From Sepioteuthis lessoniana (taxonomy: Eukaryota; Mollusca; Cephalopoda; Myopsida; Loliginidae): DNA of 64,000 nucleotides. Position 1 is the first letter of the stretch, and every line of letters begins with the position of its first letter. Made by a program: the position numbers and the translations under genes. Shown here in pieces: positions 42,718-53,689 of the stretch. The DNA lies in contig OY757924.1 of the NCBI GenBank assembly GCA_963585895.1, positions 57,085,301 through 57,149,300 on the forward strand, written 5' to 3'. The notes under the pieces are model-generated. The model did not search any database. It saw only the letters and a program-made list of their open reading frames with translations, and had not been told where the DNA came from.

Positions 42718-43576
42718 GGTGTGGGGGTTGTATGTAATTTGGTTTGGTTATTACAGTAGATGTGCATTCATACTTTACGGGTATTGCTCTCTAAATTATT
42801 TCCACCACAAATACAACACAAAACTTTACAATCGCATAAAAGAAATGGAATAGAACACAACGAACATTAAACAACAAACAATTTAATATGCATACAACAG
42901 AATATGAAAACAAATAAAATACATGATGTGTAAATGGCCTTTTGGAAAATAAAGTTTGGCAAGAAGAAAATAAATTTGTTTAAAGATGTGTGTATGTTAA
43001 CGGAGTCTGTAAATAAGTCGTTCTTACTTACATTAGGTTCATAGCGGGTTTTATGATTGTGGCGACAGCGTGTCGCGTTGATGAAAGAAAGTTTGTCGGG
43101 TTTTTCTTTGGAATGTGATTCTCGGCCATCTGAAGCTAGGTCATGAACTTTAGTTGAGGAAGGAAAAGAATTTGCTGGACATAGTATCGGCTACTGCTTT
43201 ACTGGCTTAGTGGCTTGTTGTTTAGTCTTCGTCTTCGTGTAAGTTTTCGTTTTGGTTTTCGTTTCATGGCTCCCTAACTCTGTGTTATTTATATCCTACA
43301 GGTGGATCAAAGAATCGTCCTAAAATTTTGGCACGTAGACATTTATTGACCTATCAGATTTGTATTTTACTATTTTATTTTCGAGCCTAAATATTTTCCG
43401 TTAGTTCACTTCCGATCCTATTTTTCTAGAATGTTCTATTCTATGTTTTTAGCTGATTGGTTGAAAAATATAAAAATGTAACTTAAATGCTAATGCGGTT
43501 TTGATCCTAAATTTCTGGAATGTTCTTAAGTATGTTTTTATTGCTTATTTTAAGACTAGAAAAAATGTGCATCCCA
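42718..43576. mobile_element. ~0.86-kb LTR-like repeat inserted in copia gag, copy 2
   Basis: It is the second copy of the 22026-22833 repeat. The flanks TGAC (42714-42717) and TAAC (43577-43580) fit a 4-bp target duplication with one change, and excising the block restores the gag reading SVDQ/SLLYIIRDP. On the minus strand it starts TGGGATGCAC. It has no long frame. It was inserted after copia. Confidence 0.8.
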
Positions 43577-43773
43577 TAACTGATCAACTGACAAGACAAT
43601 CATAGCTAAAGCATGATCCTTTCGGGACAAGTATTTTTCGTATGCATTAGTCTCCGAAGGAACAGATTCACGATACCTCACAAGCCATATATGATTAATG
43701 CCATTTTAGATTGTATTTTCCAGGTGGCATAATTTGCTTCATTCAGCGGTACAATATTTAATTTAGTTTCCAT
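43577..43773 (-). pseudogene. Copia gag N-terminus
   Basis: It starts at ATG 43773 with METKLNIVPLNEANYATWKI, then SKMALIIYGL and a stop-shift. It resumes toward SRKDHALAMIVLSVDQ before the 0.86-kb insertion. The start is 119 bp from the 5' LTR. Confidence 0.85.
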
Positions 43774-43866
43774 AATTCCAGTTCATGAATCTTTCTTTTT
43801 TGTCAGATAACAGAAAACAATTTCTAAAAACAGCAAAAACAAAATGTCTGACTTATAACATGTGAT

Positions 43867-43892
43867 GGCTAGTAGACTGGGCCAATAACCAA
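43867..43892 (-). promoter_or_regulatory. Copia primer-binding site
   Basis: Directly after the 5' LTR the minus strand reads TTGGTTATTGGCCCAGTC. The GGTTATNGGCCCAGTC core is the copia-type site known to pair with an internal part of initiator tRNA-Met rather than its 3' end. Confidence 0.75.
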
Positions 43893-44176
43893 TGTTGAAT
43901 AGAATAGTCAGTGGGACCACTACATTATAATAGAGTGAATGAATGAAAAAGGTCCAGCCTTAAACTTTTGGTGGTGACAGAACAAACAACATTCAAACGA
44001 GACATCGTTATGGTTTTAGAACACGATGACTAATATATTTATTCATCATGGCTGTCTTACAGGAACTGAGAAAAAAAAGGACGGCAGATTAATGAAAGGG
44101 TTTATGCACCATCTAGCAATTCTAAGTCAAAGGGAGATAATTAGTCCGTAATCTACAAAGAGTGCAATTTTCAACA
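43893..44176 (-). repeat. Copia 5' LTR
   Basis: This 284-bp repeat has TGTTGAA and TTCAACA inverted termini. It is paired with 38062-38365, and the differences between the two give an upper view of element age. Confidence 0.92.
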
Positions 44177-46520
44177 TTTTGTGCATCTCATTTTCCAGGA
44201 CGGATTCTGGTGTGTGCACATACTATTTGGTAGTATATTATTATTATGAAACCCATGAATTATTATCAAAATTGTAGAGTGATGACTGATCATTTCAGGA
44301 GGCTGCAAAACACACGTCGTATCTAGCGGGTGGCAAGGTCCGAAAAGACTGCCAAAGCGCCAAAAATTAAACTTTGATGGAAATGAAATTCAAAGATATT
44401 TTATTTTATTTTCATATTGGTTTTATTTTCGTATTTTCTTCTTGTTGTTTTTTTGTGATGGAGGTTCGTATTTTCTGATCGTTTCATTTTAAAACTTTAT
44501 TCATTTATTAATTACCACAGGATAAATACATATTTTAATCTTTATGAACTATAGCAGTGGGCCAAAAAAGGAGAAATAGGTCCATGGCATCTGTCAGTGA
44601 GTTCTCGCTACTGTGTTGCATCTCCATTATAGATTTGTGATGATATATAAGCACAATAAGAATATTTTTTCTTTGGGGTTATATTTAATTCATTCTTACC
44701 GAAATAGTATTCCTGCTAGTAAATTGTCTGATGATAAAGAAAATCACTTAAATATTTTTGATCCTGAAGATAAAGACTTATGATTTTAATTCTATTTTAT
44801 TTAGAAAAATTAAATAAATATTTAGGAAAGAAAAATGATTATCTTTTCACTGAAAGTGAAAGTTGATATTTAGTTTCTTATTTCTTAGTATATTCAATAA
44901 AAATACATTTGAAGTTCACTTGAACTGTATGAGACTTAATAAAGTTTGGCTGTTATTATTTCACCGGTTAATAGGTTGTTGGTAGTCATCCTTTTCGGCT
45001 TGGTTAATTACTGGGTTTTATGGGATGACTTTGTAGTTTTTGGTATTTGACTCCTTGGTTTCTCTTATTACTTCATTAACTTATTCGATTATGGTTGGCC
45101 AGAACTGTGAATGAACTTAGAATGGAAAAAGGCAAAGACAAGATTACTTTAAACTTAACCTTTATTCTATTGGTGGACAACTATTTCGTGGTGGGGGAAC
45201 CAGATATGAGAAATTGCTCAATTCAATAAATATGCTTGATTTTAGGTTTTAAATTGCAACGACCAACATACGAAAAGTTAACAACATTATCCGAATGCTT
45301 GTCGCTATATAAAATACAATTCTATCTAAATTACCAAGCAGAATTTATCTCTGCCAAGCCCAAAAAATCTAGCAGTAACTGTCAGGCTAGACGAAAGTGT
45401 AGAGAAACGTATAAAAATAAAGGAGACAAAGGGGGGTGGGAATGCTAACTTTTGTTACCTGAAAGAGAAGTGGGTCTATATTTCTTATAAACAAAAACAA
45501 GTTCCCGCAAAGTAATTTATTTCTAGCGAAATAAACTTTACAAAGTCCAGCTTTGCATATTTTCCCTATGCTTGTCGAAAACATTGAATTTCAAGTAACA
45601 AAAATAACATACATTCAAGTAACGACAATATTATAACAAAAAAAGAAGAGGGTATAAAAAATAACAACTGACTTACACGATGCAAAATCATCAACTATCT
45701 ACTGTTAATTTAACTTTTGTTAATGATGAAATATCATTCTTTGGTATCTTAAGTCAAAGTCCTTTTTAAAGCCAATTTTTAGGATTTATTCTTGTCTTGG
45801 TGTCTCCTTCTAGTGTAGAATCAAACTGGACACCCGTGTTCTTCTAGTTTCCTTGTAGACTTTTTGAAAACGAAGTTTACTATTTCCTTAAGTGAACTTC
45901 GAGTAGACCACCGCTTCCTCCTCCTAGAGATGAATATTTTTCTATTTCAACTCGGATTTTCTTCTGTTGAGTCTACGGAGGCATTTACCGAATCTACTGA
46001 CCAGGCTAACTGCTTCTCTTGTCGGCAAGAGTCCAATAACTCCGCCTCCAGACCTTATATTTAACTTTCTTTTGAATGGGAACAGCATACCACTCCTGGG
46101 AAATTGTTCTTTTTTATATTTGTTCATTTTATTTTATTTATTTATTTTTATTCAATCCCAAAACTGATTTATGTAAAGTATAGAATAATTATTAATTCCC
46201 ATAGAAAGCATTTTTCTTGTTTTGATGGGAGAATGTAAAAAGTTATTATCAAAATTCTTTATTAAATCAAAGAAATTATCATGAAGAATATGTATAAAAT
46301 AAAAAGTAAAAATTAAAAAATCACAACTATTACAGTTAGATTTTAAATAGAAAAGCTTCTAGAATTTTTTTTAGCTGAGTGCATTTGTTTACTTGTTATG
46401 AGTCATAACCAATAAAGTTTCAAAGTTCAGAATCCAATTACTAACTTATATTTCATTTTTTTCATTCTTATCAGCGAAGTCACAATGTTCGCTTTGGTTT
46501 AACGCAAAAGTTTATGAATT
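44177..46520. other. No gene recognised
   Basis: AT-rich sequence with unrelated short frames (45236-45448, 45864-46064, 45942-46127 and others) that show no domain and overlap one another. Nothing is assigned. Confidence 0.4.
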
Positions 46521-46529
46521 CAGTGTTAT

Positions 46530-47270
46530 GGTGTATTACAAACTTCAAAGTTACCAGTAAGGAATAGCTTTAAAAAACTGAAACCTCTTGTTGAAGTTGA
46601 GTCATAGTGTATGCCAATAATTCCAGCAAAGGAAAAAAATGACCACGTACGCTTATGTATTATTTTGAAGAGACTCAATCTCATTGTCGAACGCCAACTC
46701 GATCTACCGAATACGACTTGTGTATCTGAGCTTAAAAGAGTCATGGAGATAGATCGGTATATTGGACAATTTCTATCCAATGTAGCGGACGTCATATAAA
46801 CTGTTTCAGAACTGCTAAGAGATGACGGAGCATTGATATAGGACGAGCCTCAGAAAAAGGCACTTTAAGAGGTTAAACTACCATGAACGAAATCTGGCAT
46901 TTTATGACTCCTTGAAACTAACTATAGTAGACGCCGACGCAAGTAGTTTTGGACTCGGGACTACATTGTGCCTGGAGGTGGAAGTGAGGAGAAAGCCTAT
47001 AACTTTCACTTACACTTACGCCTGCGGAAAGGAACAACGCGAAAATAAAGGAAGAATGTCTCGCCTCGGTTTGGATCAGCAGAAAATTTGATCTGTACTG
47101 TTGACCAACCGCAAGTCTATTGTACCCACAATGAACATAAAAACCTTTAATAATACCCGTTTTAAGACGTCAAAAGTTAATAATGAGACTTAAGAGATAC
47201 AACGCAATTACGGAATATATCCTTAAAAAGCTTCTCATGGTACCAGACATATTTTCCCATAGCCCTCTAA
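46530..47270 (+). pseudogene. Ty3/gypsy pol fragment (RT, RNase H)
   Basis: The plus-strand translation gives MPIIPAKEKNDHVRLCI, an RT start block. It then skips the palm and continues MEIDRYIGQFLSNVADVI, DDGALI and a DEPQKKA block (the connection region). VDADASSFGLG (RNase H core Asp) follows, and KLLMVPDIFSHSPL near 47230 is like the stretch before integrase. The central RT including the YVDD box is deleted, and there are several stops. The 3' side is cut by a D copy at 47275. Confidence 0.8.
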
Positions 47271-47274
47271 ATGA

Positions 47275-47615
47275 TTCCGCAGTCAGCTGGGGCTGTAGAA
47301 TACGCCGACTGCATTTCTGAAGAGTGTAAGACTTCCACAACAAGTGTCCTAGATATGACACTAAACAATCTGATGGTGAGGTTCCAATAATACAGGAGCT
47401 TTGGGGAATGCGGAGTACCTCTTCATTGCCATCGCCCCCAGGTCTACTCTGGCTTGGAGTGGTAGCACCTGATAGGGTCCTATCCATGGATCAAACAGAA
47501 CTAAACTGTGAGTTTGTTCTAAACTGAATTGTTTGAAATAGAACTGTTTGTATGTATAAAAATGGATTTGGCATTAATTACTTACAAAGGTTGATGTGCC
47601 ATAAAACCAAACCAA
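47275..47615 (+). repeat. Family D, short copy with T1 tail
   Basis: The head at 47275-47500 (GCAGTCAGCTGGGGCTGTAG ... TCCTATCCATGGATCAAA) is followed by about one internal unit and the T1 tail at 47567-47612. Compared with 34858-35795 it shows the low end of internal copy number. Confidence 0.85.
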
Positions 47616-47619
47616 GTTA

Positions 47620-48450
47620 AATCCTCTGAATGAAATGAACAGCAGTACGACTTATGATATTGTATGGGAGGTGCCCGTGGTGTAATGTTATCGTCATAGG
47701 AAATGGACACGGTGACACGAGTTCAAACCCTGGACGAGGCTGATTGCATTTCACATAGCACTAATACCCTTGGGAAAGGTATGAATCCAATCATTCTCCC
47801 TCTAGCTATGGGTAAATAGTAGAACAGACTGAGTTCTTCAGCCTCGGTGAGGCAACTATTCTAGGAGAAGGAAAACTCTGAACTCAAACCTGTTAAACTC
47901 CGCTTAAAAATTCACCTTGTGTCATATCCTGCTCGAGCCGAGGGGGGTGGTAAATATGGATATTGTATGGGTGTACCACTTGGACTCTCTGATAAAATAA
48001 AACGCCAATTCTTCTTAGCCTTAGTCGTGTCAGTACTATTGTATCGTTGCATCACTTGGACTTTAACGAAACGTTTGGATAAAAAGCTAGATGGTTATTA
48101 CCCAAGGATGTTGCGTGCTGTTTTCCACAAATTATGGAAACAGCACCCTTCAAAACAGCTACTGAACAGCCACTTACTTCCCATCTCACAAACCATCGAA
48201 TTAAGACGAGCTAGACATGCTGGGCATTGCTGACAAAATAAAAACGAACTTTTAAGCCACGTTGTCCTATGGAGTCCTACCCAGGGACACATCAGTGTTT
48301 AATCGACTAGAAAGGATTTGCATACATCAGCACTGTGTGGACACTTGGTGCCGTCCAAAAGACTTATCAAGAGCGATGGCTGATTGGAACGGATGGTGGG
48401 AGAGAGATTGAGAGATTCAAGGGAATCCATACCGTTGGTACATCTTGATG
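47620..48450 (+). pseudogene. RTE-type LINE fragment with partial internal duplication, split by SINE-B
   Basis: Before the SINE the reading is ...MILYG, and after it CTTWTL, that is a YGCTTWTL block. It is followed at once by SDKIKRQFFLALVVSVLLY and RCITWTLTKRLDKKLDGYYP, repeating the same block. HLLPISQTIELRRARHAGHC and a stop follow, and the fragment ends with ATGGCTGATTGG ... CATCTTGATGG. The 104-codon frame begins within the SINE-B tail, so its ATG is spurious. Confidence 0.8.
47669..47958 (+). mobile_element. SINE-B inserted in the RTE fragment
   Basis: It is flanked by the perfect 13-bp repeat GATATTGTATGGG (47656-47668 and 47959-47971). The head is GGTGCCCGTGGTGTAATGTT, the B box GAGTTCAAACCCTGG, and the T3-type tail ACCTTGTGTCATATCCTGC. 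Confidence 0.93.
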
Positions 48451-49000
48451 GTTATGAGTAGTACATATTTGACAAAGGTTTTGGGTTTTACAATGTTGTT
48501 CTATTCGACAAAACCAAGTGTAGTAATTCAACAAGCTTTTTTCTTAGATGTGGCTCAAAACTGTATGAATAGGGTACTGTTGAAGTTGCCATGTCTTAAG
48601 ATAAGGATATGTAGAGCGAAACTAGACGAAGGAAAATAAAACACGTGTGCTTCTTGAAAAGGAGAATAGAAGATTAATTTTATCTTATAGAAAGGAGAGT
48701 TACACAAAACAACCGCTTGGGTTATCTAACTTGATTTACCTCTTTTTAACACTGTCGATTGTTTTTTGCTTATGCCATACGAGTTTTAGTCCATTAACTG
48801 TGTTAAAAGATTTGTCTGCCTAAACCCGGATATGTGTAATCGTAGTAAAATATAAAATGATAGTTGAAGTATCCATTTACTCTGGGTAAGAGGTCAAGAG
48901 TTGGACTCAAGAGGTAGTGAAATCAACAGATAAATGTGTACACGTGTGTGAGTGTGTGCGTGGTGGAGCAAAATTCCTTCTCGAATTATTTAATATTTTC
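48451..49000. other. No gene recognised
   Basis: Unassigned. A frame at 48445-48639 has no domain. Confidence 0.35.
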
Positions 49001-49249
49001 TTTCTTTGGTTGGTTTTGTTTCTTTGTTTAATAGCATATCAACCTTTATAGGTTATTAAATGCCAAAGCAATTCTCCTATAAGAACAGTAGTGGTACTAT
49101 TTAATCCATAGCTGGGAGGATAAGAGGGTTCATACCTTTCCCAAGGGTATTTGCCCGAAAGTGAACGTAATAGCGTGACTGGAGTACGAACTCGCTTACT
49201 ACGATTCCATAGCACATCGCTTTAACCATTACACCATGAGGACACCCCC
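49001..49249 (-). mobile_element. SINE-C, full copy with target duplication
   Basis: It is flanked by TTAATATTTTC (48990-49000 and 49250-49260). The minus strand has CCTCATGGTGTAATGGTTAA (A box), GAGTTCGTACTCC (B box), GGGAAAGGTATGAACCC body and the T1 tail at 49001-49065. It is the reference SINE-C. Confidence 0.93.
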
Positions 49250-49394
49250 TTAATATTTTCATTATGTCTTATGATTTAGTAAAATATCTACACTGAATGG
49301 TTACAAAGGTTAAAGGTTTTTGCAATATTTTGGTACATACTAGTTTTCGGCGTGTATATCATGTTACTCGCAGTGATTTATACATGTATTTACA

Positions 49395-49655
49395 AACCCC
49401 TAAGGTCAATTTTTATGCGGAGTTTAACAGTTTTGAATTGAGAGATTTCCTTCTACGCTGGTTCCCTTCCCAAAGCTAAAAGAATCCAGTCTGCCCTACG
49501 ATTTACCCATAACTGGAGGGAGAATACTTGGATTCATACCTTTCCCAATGATATGAATGCTATGTGAAATGCAATCAGCCTCGTCCAGGATTTGAACACG
49601 TATTGCCGTGTCCAATTCCTACGATGATAACCATTATACCACGATCACCTCCTGT
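49395..49655 (-). mobile_element. SINE-B copy, tail-truncated
   Basis: The minus-strand head and body (GGTATAATGGTTATCATCGT, TGTTCAAATCCTGG) run down to TTAAACTCCGCATAAA near 49418. It lacks the end of the T3-type tail. Confidence 0.8.
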
Positions 49656-49832
49656 AGTGGTTTGTAATATCGCGTTAGTTGGTGCACTGACACGTTGTAC
49701 ATTGCTTGCCTCCGTGAGTGATTTTGAAAACCACACAGAAGAATGTGTAACGTAGTCTAATTCGGTAATTTGTGCTTTACTAGTTCGAACTGAGCCAGAA
49801 CGCCTAAAACAGAATAATTTGTTCTCGAAAAG

Positions 49833-50070
49833 CACAGTGACCAGATGTTTAAAGAAACTTCGCTCGGGTTGCAAGACGATCAGGCAAGGTTAAGTAGGAC
49901 TAAAACCGTGGACTTCAAGACCGTGATCCAAGCAGGAAAATCTGGCAAGTAGTACTCGGAGAGCATCAGGCGAGTTAAGTATCTTACAATCCTTTCTGGT
50001 TCGTCACCTGCACAGCAAAAGTATGTAGAGCTGCTGAATTGTGCCTTACGTTAACAAAATATTGCAAAAC
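49833..50070. repeat. Interspersed repeat family F (copy 2)
   Basis: It aligns with 2328-2548. A short local duplication (TTTGACTTACCC with TATAT) follows at 50070-50122. Confidence 0.6.
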
Positions 50071-50324
50071 TTTTGACTTACCCTCGTATATATCAAAAAA
50101 CATTTGACTTACCCATGTATATGTATATATATATAAATCCACATAACAGAAAAGAGATCTATTCATTATATGGTGCATGCACAAACCAGAAACTGTCCAA
50201 TAAAACTGAACGTCGACCCCGCAAATTATTTTTGACGTGTGGTTGAGTCGGAAGACAAGGAAGAGAACTAAGGCGAGATAACAGAGTAATAACAAACAAT
50301 TTATTTTGTCGTAGGTTACAGTTT

Positions 50325-50870
50325 GATGGTCGTATTAGTGATGGAAATAGTAGAGACAGCTGGTGGTCGTTGTTGATAGTAGAGACAGCTGGTGGTTGTC
50401 ATTGATAGTTGAGACAGCTAGAGGTCATCGATAGTAAAAACAACTGGTGGTCGTCGTTGATAGTAGAGACACTTGGTGGTCGTCATTGATAGTTGAGACA
50501 GCTGAATGATCGATGTCCCGGTTGTGTAATACTTTGGTTTAACCGGGGATGAGTCGATGTAGCCCCAAGTGTTGATGCTAGTCCGAGCAGTGAGTCAATC
50601 GTGAACTAGATGTTGCAATGCTGGAGCTGGTCTGTAGTTGGTGCTGGTAGCTTGGTCGTGCAGGATCGAACGAGTGGCCGTGTCTTAGCGCTGCGGAACC
50701 GAGGAACGAACGAACGAACGAGTGACTAAGACTACCGTGCCTTAACGTTGTGGAGCCGAGGAACGAACAGGTGAGTGGCGTGACTAAGACTACTATGTGT
50801 TAGCGTTGCGGTGCCGAGGAACAAACGAAGAATCCGTGGCTAAGACTACTTTGCCTTAGTGCTGTGTGAA
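50325..50870 (+). repeat. Two short tandem-repeat blocks in a GC-richer island
   Basis: Block 1 (50325-50503) has about six units of 26-37 bp built on GGTGGTCGTYRTTGATAGT and AGAGACAGCT. Block 2 (50655-50870) has about 3.5 units of 57-58 bp built on GCCGAGGAACGAAC, GTGRCTAAGACTAC and TTAGCGTTGYGG. The wider region 50150-51420 is richer in G+C and has no open frame above 60 codons on the plus strand. It could be a long LTR or leader region of an unidentified retroelement on the minus strand (an AATAAATTG motif is near 50300), but I found no clean termini. Confidence 0.75.
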
Positions 50871-51420
50871 CCGGAATCGACTGAAATGGTTAAGACCAGA
50901 TGATTTTATTATCCTTTTCGTGGTGCCTCCAATGCTGTCCGCTTCGACAAGTTCATAAGAACTGTCAGAGATGCTCCAACACTAGGGTTGGAAACCTCTA
51001 ATGGTCCTTAAAGGGACCTTTTCGCGTATCTATGTAGATGTAAGGCGGATTCGACAACAAGATGTAGGATCGCGCCTTGGTAGCTTTGCTTACGAGTCCG
51101 GATTCTAAAGAATCGTAACACCAAATGAGCCCACCGATTATTGAAAATACTTGTCTTTATATGGGGCGAAAGAGACGACACGCTACTGGGGATGCATGAG
51201 CAGAAAGTTCGTCCATATAAAATATCAGTGGTAATAAAATCCTTCATAAGCCTGGAATAGGCTTCTAAAGATTATTCATTCTATTTTGATAAAATGACTT
51301 TCGCAAGACTGGCACTGTTAGCGTTGTAAACAGATGGATTGTTTCTTTCTTTGCTGGTACTGCTGGTTAGGGTTACGAATGATTTCATCATATCCGGTCG
51401 TAACCGGATATAACGTTTTT
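50871..51420. other. GC-richer unassigned sequence with a 22-bp palindrome
   Basis: ATATCCGGTCGTAACCGGAT (51388 onward) is the start of a perfect palindrome with 9-bp arms and a CGTA loop. No other feature is recognised. Confidence 0.5.
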
Positions 51421-51479
51421 TTAGCAATTAGAGTGGTCTGGTTTGTTTACATTTGAAGAGAGCGTGACAAAACTTTGAC

Positions 51480-52015
51480 AGCCAATTCAGCTGGGGCTGT
51501 AGAATACACCGACTGCATCTCTGCAGAGGGGTAACACCCACCAATGAGTGTCCTAGATATGGCACTAAACAATCTGATTGTAAGGCTCCTGCAATGCTGG
51601 AATTTTGGGAAATGTAGCGTGCCCCTTCATTGCCATAGCTCCCAGGTCCACTCTGGCCGGAGTGGTAGTACTTGATAGAATCAAATTTATGGGTCAAATA
51701 GAACTGTTTGACATTTAAACTGTGTGTAAACAAATGACTTATGCTAAAATGAGTTATTTGAAATAGAACTGTTTGATCATTTAACTGTATTTAAACAAAT
51801 GATTGATATTTGATAGAATTATTAGTGATACATAGCAATATTTGGACTTATGCTAAATTGAATTGTTAAAAATAAATCTGACCATTTAACTGTGTGTATT
51901 TACAAAATGTGTTTACAAAATATACGTTTAATATATATATATAAACAGGATTTAGCAATAAATAACCTTCAGTGGTTGATATGCCTTAAAACCCAACCAA
52001 ACTAAACCAAACCAA
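51480..52015 (+). repeat. Family D copy with T1 tail
   Basis: The head at 51480-51700 (GCCAATTCAGCTGGGGCTGT) is followed by about three internal units and the T1 tail at 51945-51985 with CAAACTAAACC end. A second worn tail follows at 52060-52110. Confidence 0.85.
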
Positions 52016-52310
52016 ATCATATATATATTTCATATATATGTCTGAAGAGAATTTGGCATTAAATGACCAACAATAGTTGATATACAATAAAACCAAACCA
52101 AACCAAACTTTGAGATAAAAACAAATAATCCAACCCAGGCCAGAAGACCTACTTGTAATAAACATGTAGAAACGAACGTGTCAGCTAGTGGATTTTGCTG
52201 TTCTTGCGGATCACAGAGTTAGAATAAAGGAAAAGGAAAAGTCAAGAAATACCTGGACTTTGCCAGAGAGTTGAAAAGCAAAGGTTTTAGAATATGAAGG
52301 TAACAGTAAT

Positions 52311-52599
52311 CCTATTTACCAACCCCTCCGCTCGGGCAGGATATGACACAAGGTCAATTTTTTGAGCGGAGTTTAACAGGTTTGAATTCAGAGTTTTCCT
52401 TCTCCTAGACTAGTTGCCTCACCAAGGCTGAAGAACCTAGTCTGCCCTACTATTTACCCATAGCTGGAGGGAGAATAGTTGGATTCATACCTTTCCCAAG
52501 GGTATTAGTGCTATGTGAAATGCAATCAGCCTCGTCCAGGCTCGTGTCGCCGTGTCCAATTCCTGCGACGATAACCATTACACCACTGGCACCTCCAGT
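52311..52599 (-). mobile_element. SINE-B, full copy
   Basis: It is flanked by AGGTAACAGTAAT (52298-52310 and 52600-52612). All segments are present but about 15 bp around the B box are deleted (CAGGCTCGTGTCGCC). Downstream the target motif AGGTAACAGTAATACCAATT is repeated once more in tandem. Confidence 0.93.
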
Positions 52600-52990
52600 A
52601 GGTAACAGTAATACCAATTACCATGAAGGTAACAGTAATACCAATTATAGTCGAAGCACTCGGAACAATCCTCCAGTAACCTAGAAAAGAGATTTAACAT
52701 GAAATCATTTCGGGGGTGGGCACACGAATCGAGACTCAGGCGTGACCGTCACATTAAAGTATTTGAACCCCTCACCATTACCCATTTTGAGACGCCTCAG
52801 GTGCCAAGCGATAAACTTAGCCTTGCTAAGTCGATATTGCCTTGGAGCAAGGATCCTTTGGAGTAGTTGATCAACTCACTATAACCCAAGAGGTTCCTTG
52901 TAAATCCAATATTCAAATAAGATTGGTCAGTAAGTTATTTTCATAACAAAACGCACGAGATGTATCAATTTATAAACCGGCTCAGTGGCC
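52600..52990. other. No gene recognised
   Basis: Unassigned. Confidence 0.3.
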
Positions 52991-52994
52991 AAGT

Positions 52995-53230
52995 GGTCCT
53001 TGTAGCGTAGTGGCTAAGGTGCTGGACTTCGACAGCATTGTAAGCAAGTTCGAACTCTAATTGAGTTATTACGTTCAATCTCGGACAAATACTTGGGAAA
53101 GGTATAAACCTTCTTATACCCCCCAGCTATGGCGTAAAAAGTACCACTATTGTCCCTCTACAAGGATGTCATTGGCATTAAATAACCCACGAAGGTTGAT
53201 ATATCATGAAACAAAGAAACCAAACCAAAC
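52995..53230 (+). mobile_element. SINE-C, full-length plus copy
   Basis: The head is TCCTTGTAGCGTAGTGGCTA (A box) and AAGTTCGAACTC (B box). The body has TGGGAAAGGTATAAACC and CTCTACAAGGATG. The T1 tail is at 53170-53215, ending AAACCAAACCAAAC. Confidence 0.9.
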
Positions 53231-53284
53231 ATTTCTACGTATTCCATATTTTAAAACTGTGTGCAAAAAAAAAAAAAAAAAAAC

Positions 53285-53405
53285 TCTTAAGAAACAATTA
53301 CACAGAAAATATATATATAAATGTACAGTGAACGCGATTTCTTAACCTCTAGGCATAAAATAACACAAAACGAGTTGACATGGCATTAGAATCAATCAGT
53401 TAATC
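53285..53405 (+). repeat. T2 tail block
   Basis: After an A tract (53264-53283) come ATGTACAGTGAACGCGATTT and the T2 stem-loop GGCATAAAATAACAC ... GTTGACATGGCATT, ending AGAATCAATCA. The body is not preserved. Confidence 0.7.
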
Positions 53406-53509
53406 AATGGAAGTCTCGAACGACCAATTCTATGTCCAAGGCATATTACCACTTGAGAATGAATTTCTGTGGCATAAATTTCGTATTTTCATCAGTTTAT
53501 TTTGTTGTT

Positions 53510-53683
53510 CTGAGTATTAATTTTTATTGCGGACTTTTGTCCTCATCTTGGTAGTTTTTTGTTGTTGTTGTTGTTGTTTTTCTCACTACGTTTCGGCGGC
53601 CGAAACGTAGTGAGAAAAACGACAAAAAAAAAAAAAAACTACCAAGATGAGGACAAAAGTCCGCAATAAAAATTAATACTCAG
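53510..53683. repeat. 174-bp near-perfect palindrome of SINE-G tails
   Basis: The left arm begins CTGAGTATTAATTTTTATTG and reaches ACTACGTTTCGG. The right arm is its reverse complement and ends CAATAAAAATTAATACTCAG. The arms (about 86 bp) differ mainly in a (GTT)n versus poly(A) stretch. The arm sequence is the terminal region of SINE-G (59556-59902). It would form a strong hairpin in either strand. Confidence 0.92.
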
Positions 53684-53689
53684 ATTAAG

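Larger units (their letters stand above)
38062..44176 (-). mobile_element. Ty1/copia retrotransposon, full-span but disabled
   Basis: The element reads right to left: 5' LTR (43893-44176), primer site, gag start (43773), gag, zinc knuckle, protease, pre-integrase, integrase, reverse transcriptase, RNase H (to about 38400), polypurine tract and 3' LTR (38062-38365). The gene order protease-integrase-RT-RNase H is that of copia. A possible ATTTT duplication lies across both outer edges, with one base of ambiguity. Three later insertions interrupt it: about 0.86 kb in gag, 0.80 kb in integrase, and a SINE-B in RNase H. Without them the element is about 4.1 kb. Stops, frameshifts and an internal deletion make it non-functional. 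Confidence 0.93.

Noticed and set aside
43867..43892. Standard tRNA 3'-end primer site ending in TGG
   Set aside because: The sequence fits the copia-type internal initiator-tRNA pairing better than a 3' CCA match.
45236..46127. Cluster of 60-70 codon frames
   Set aside because: They overlap on both strands, show no motif, and their number is what AT-rich sequence of this length would give by chance.
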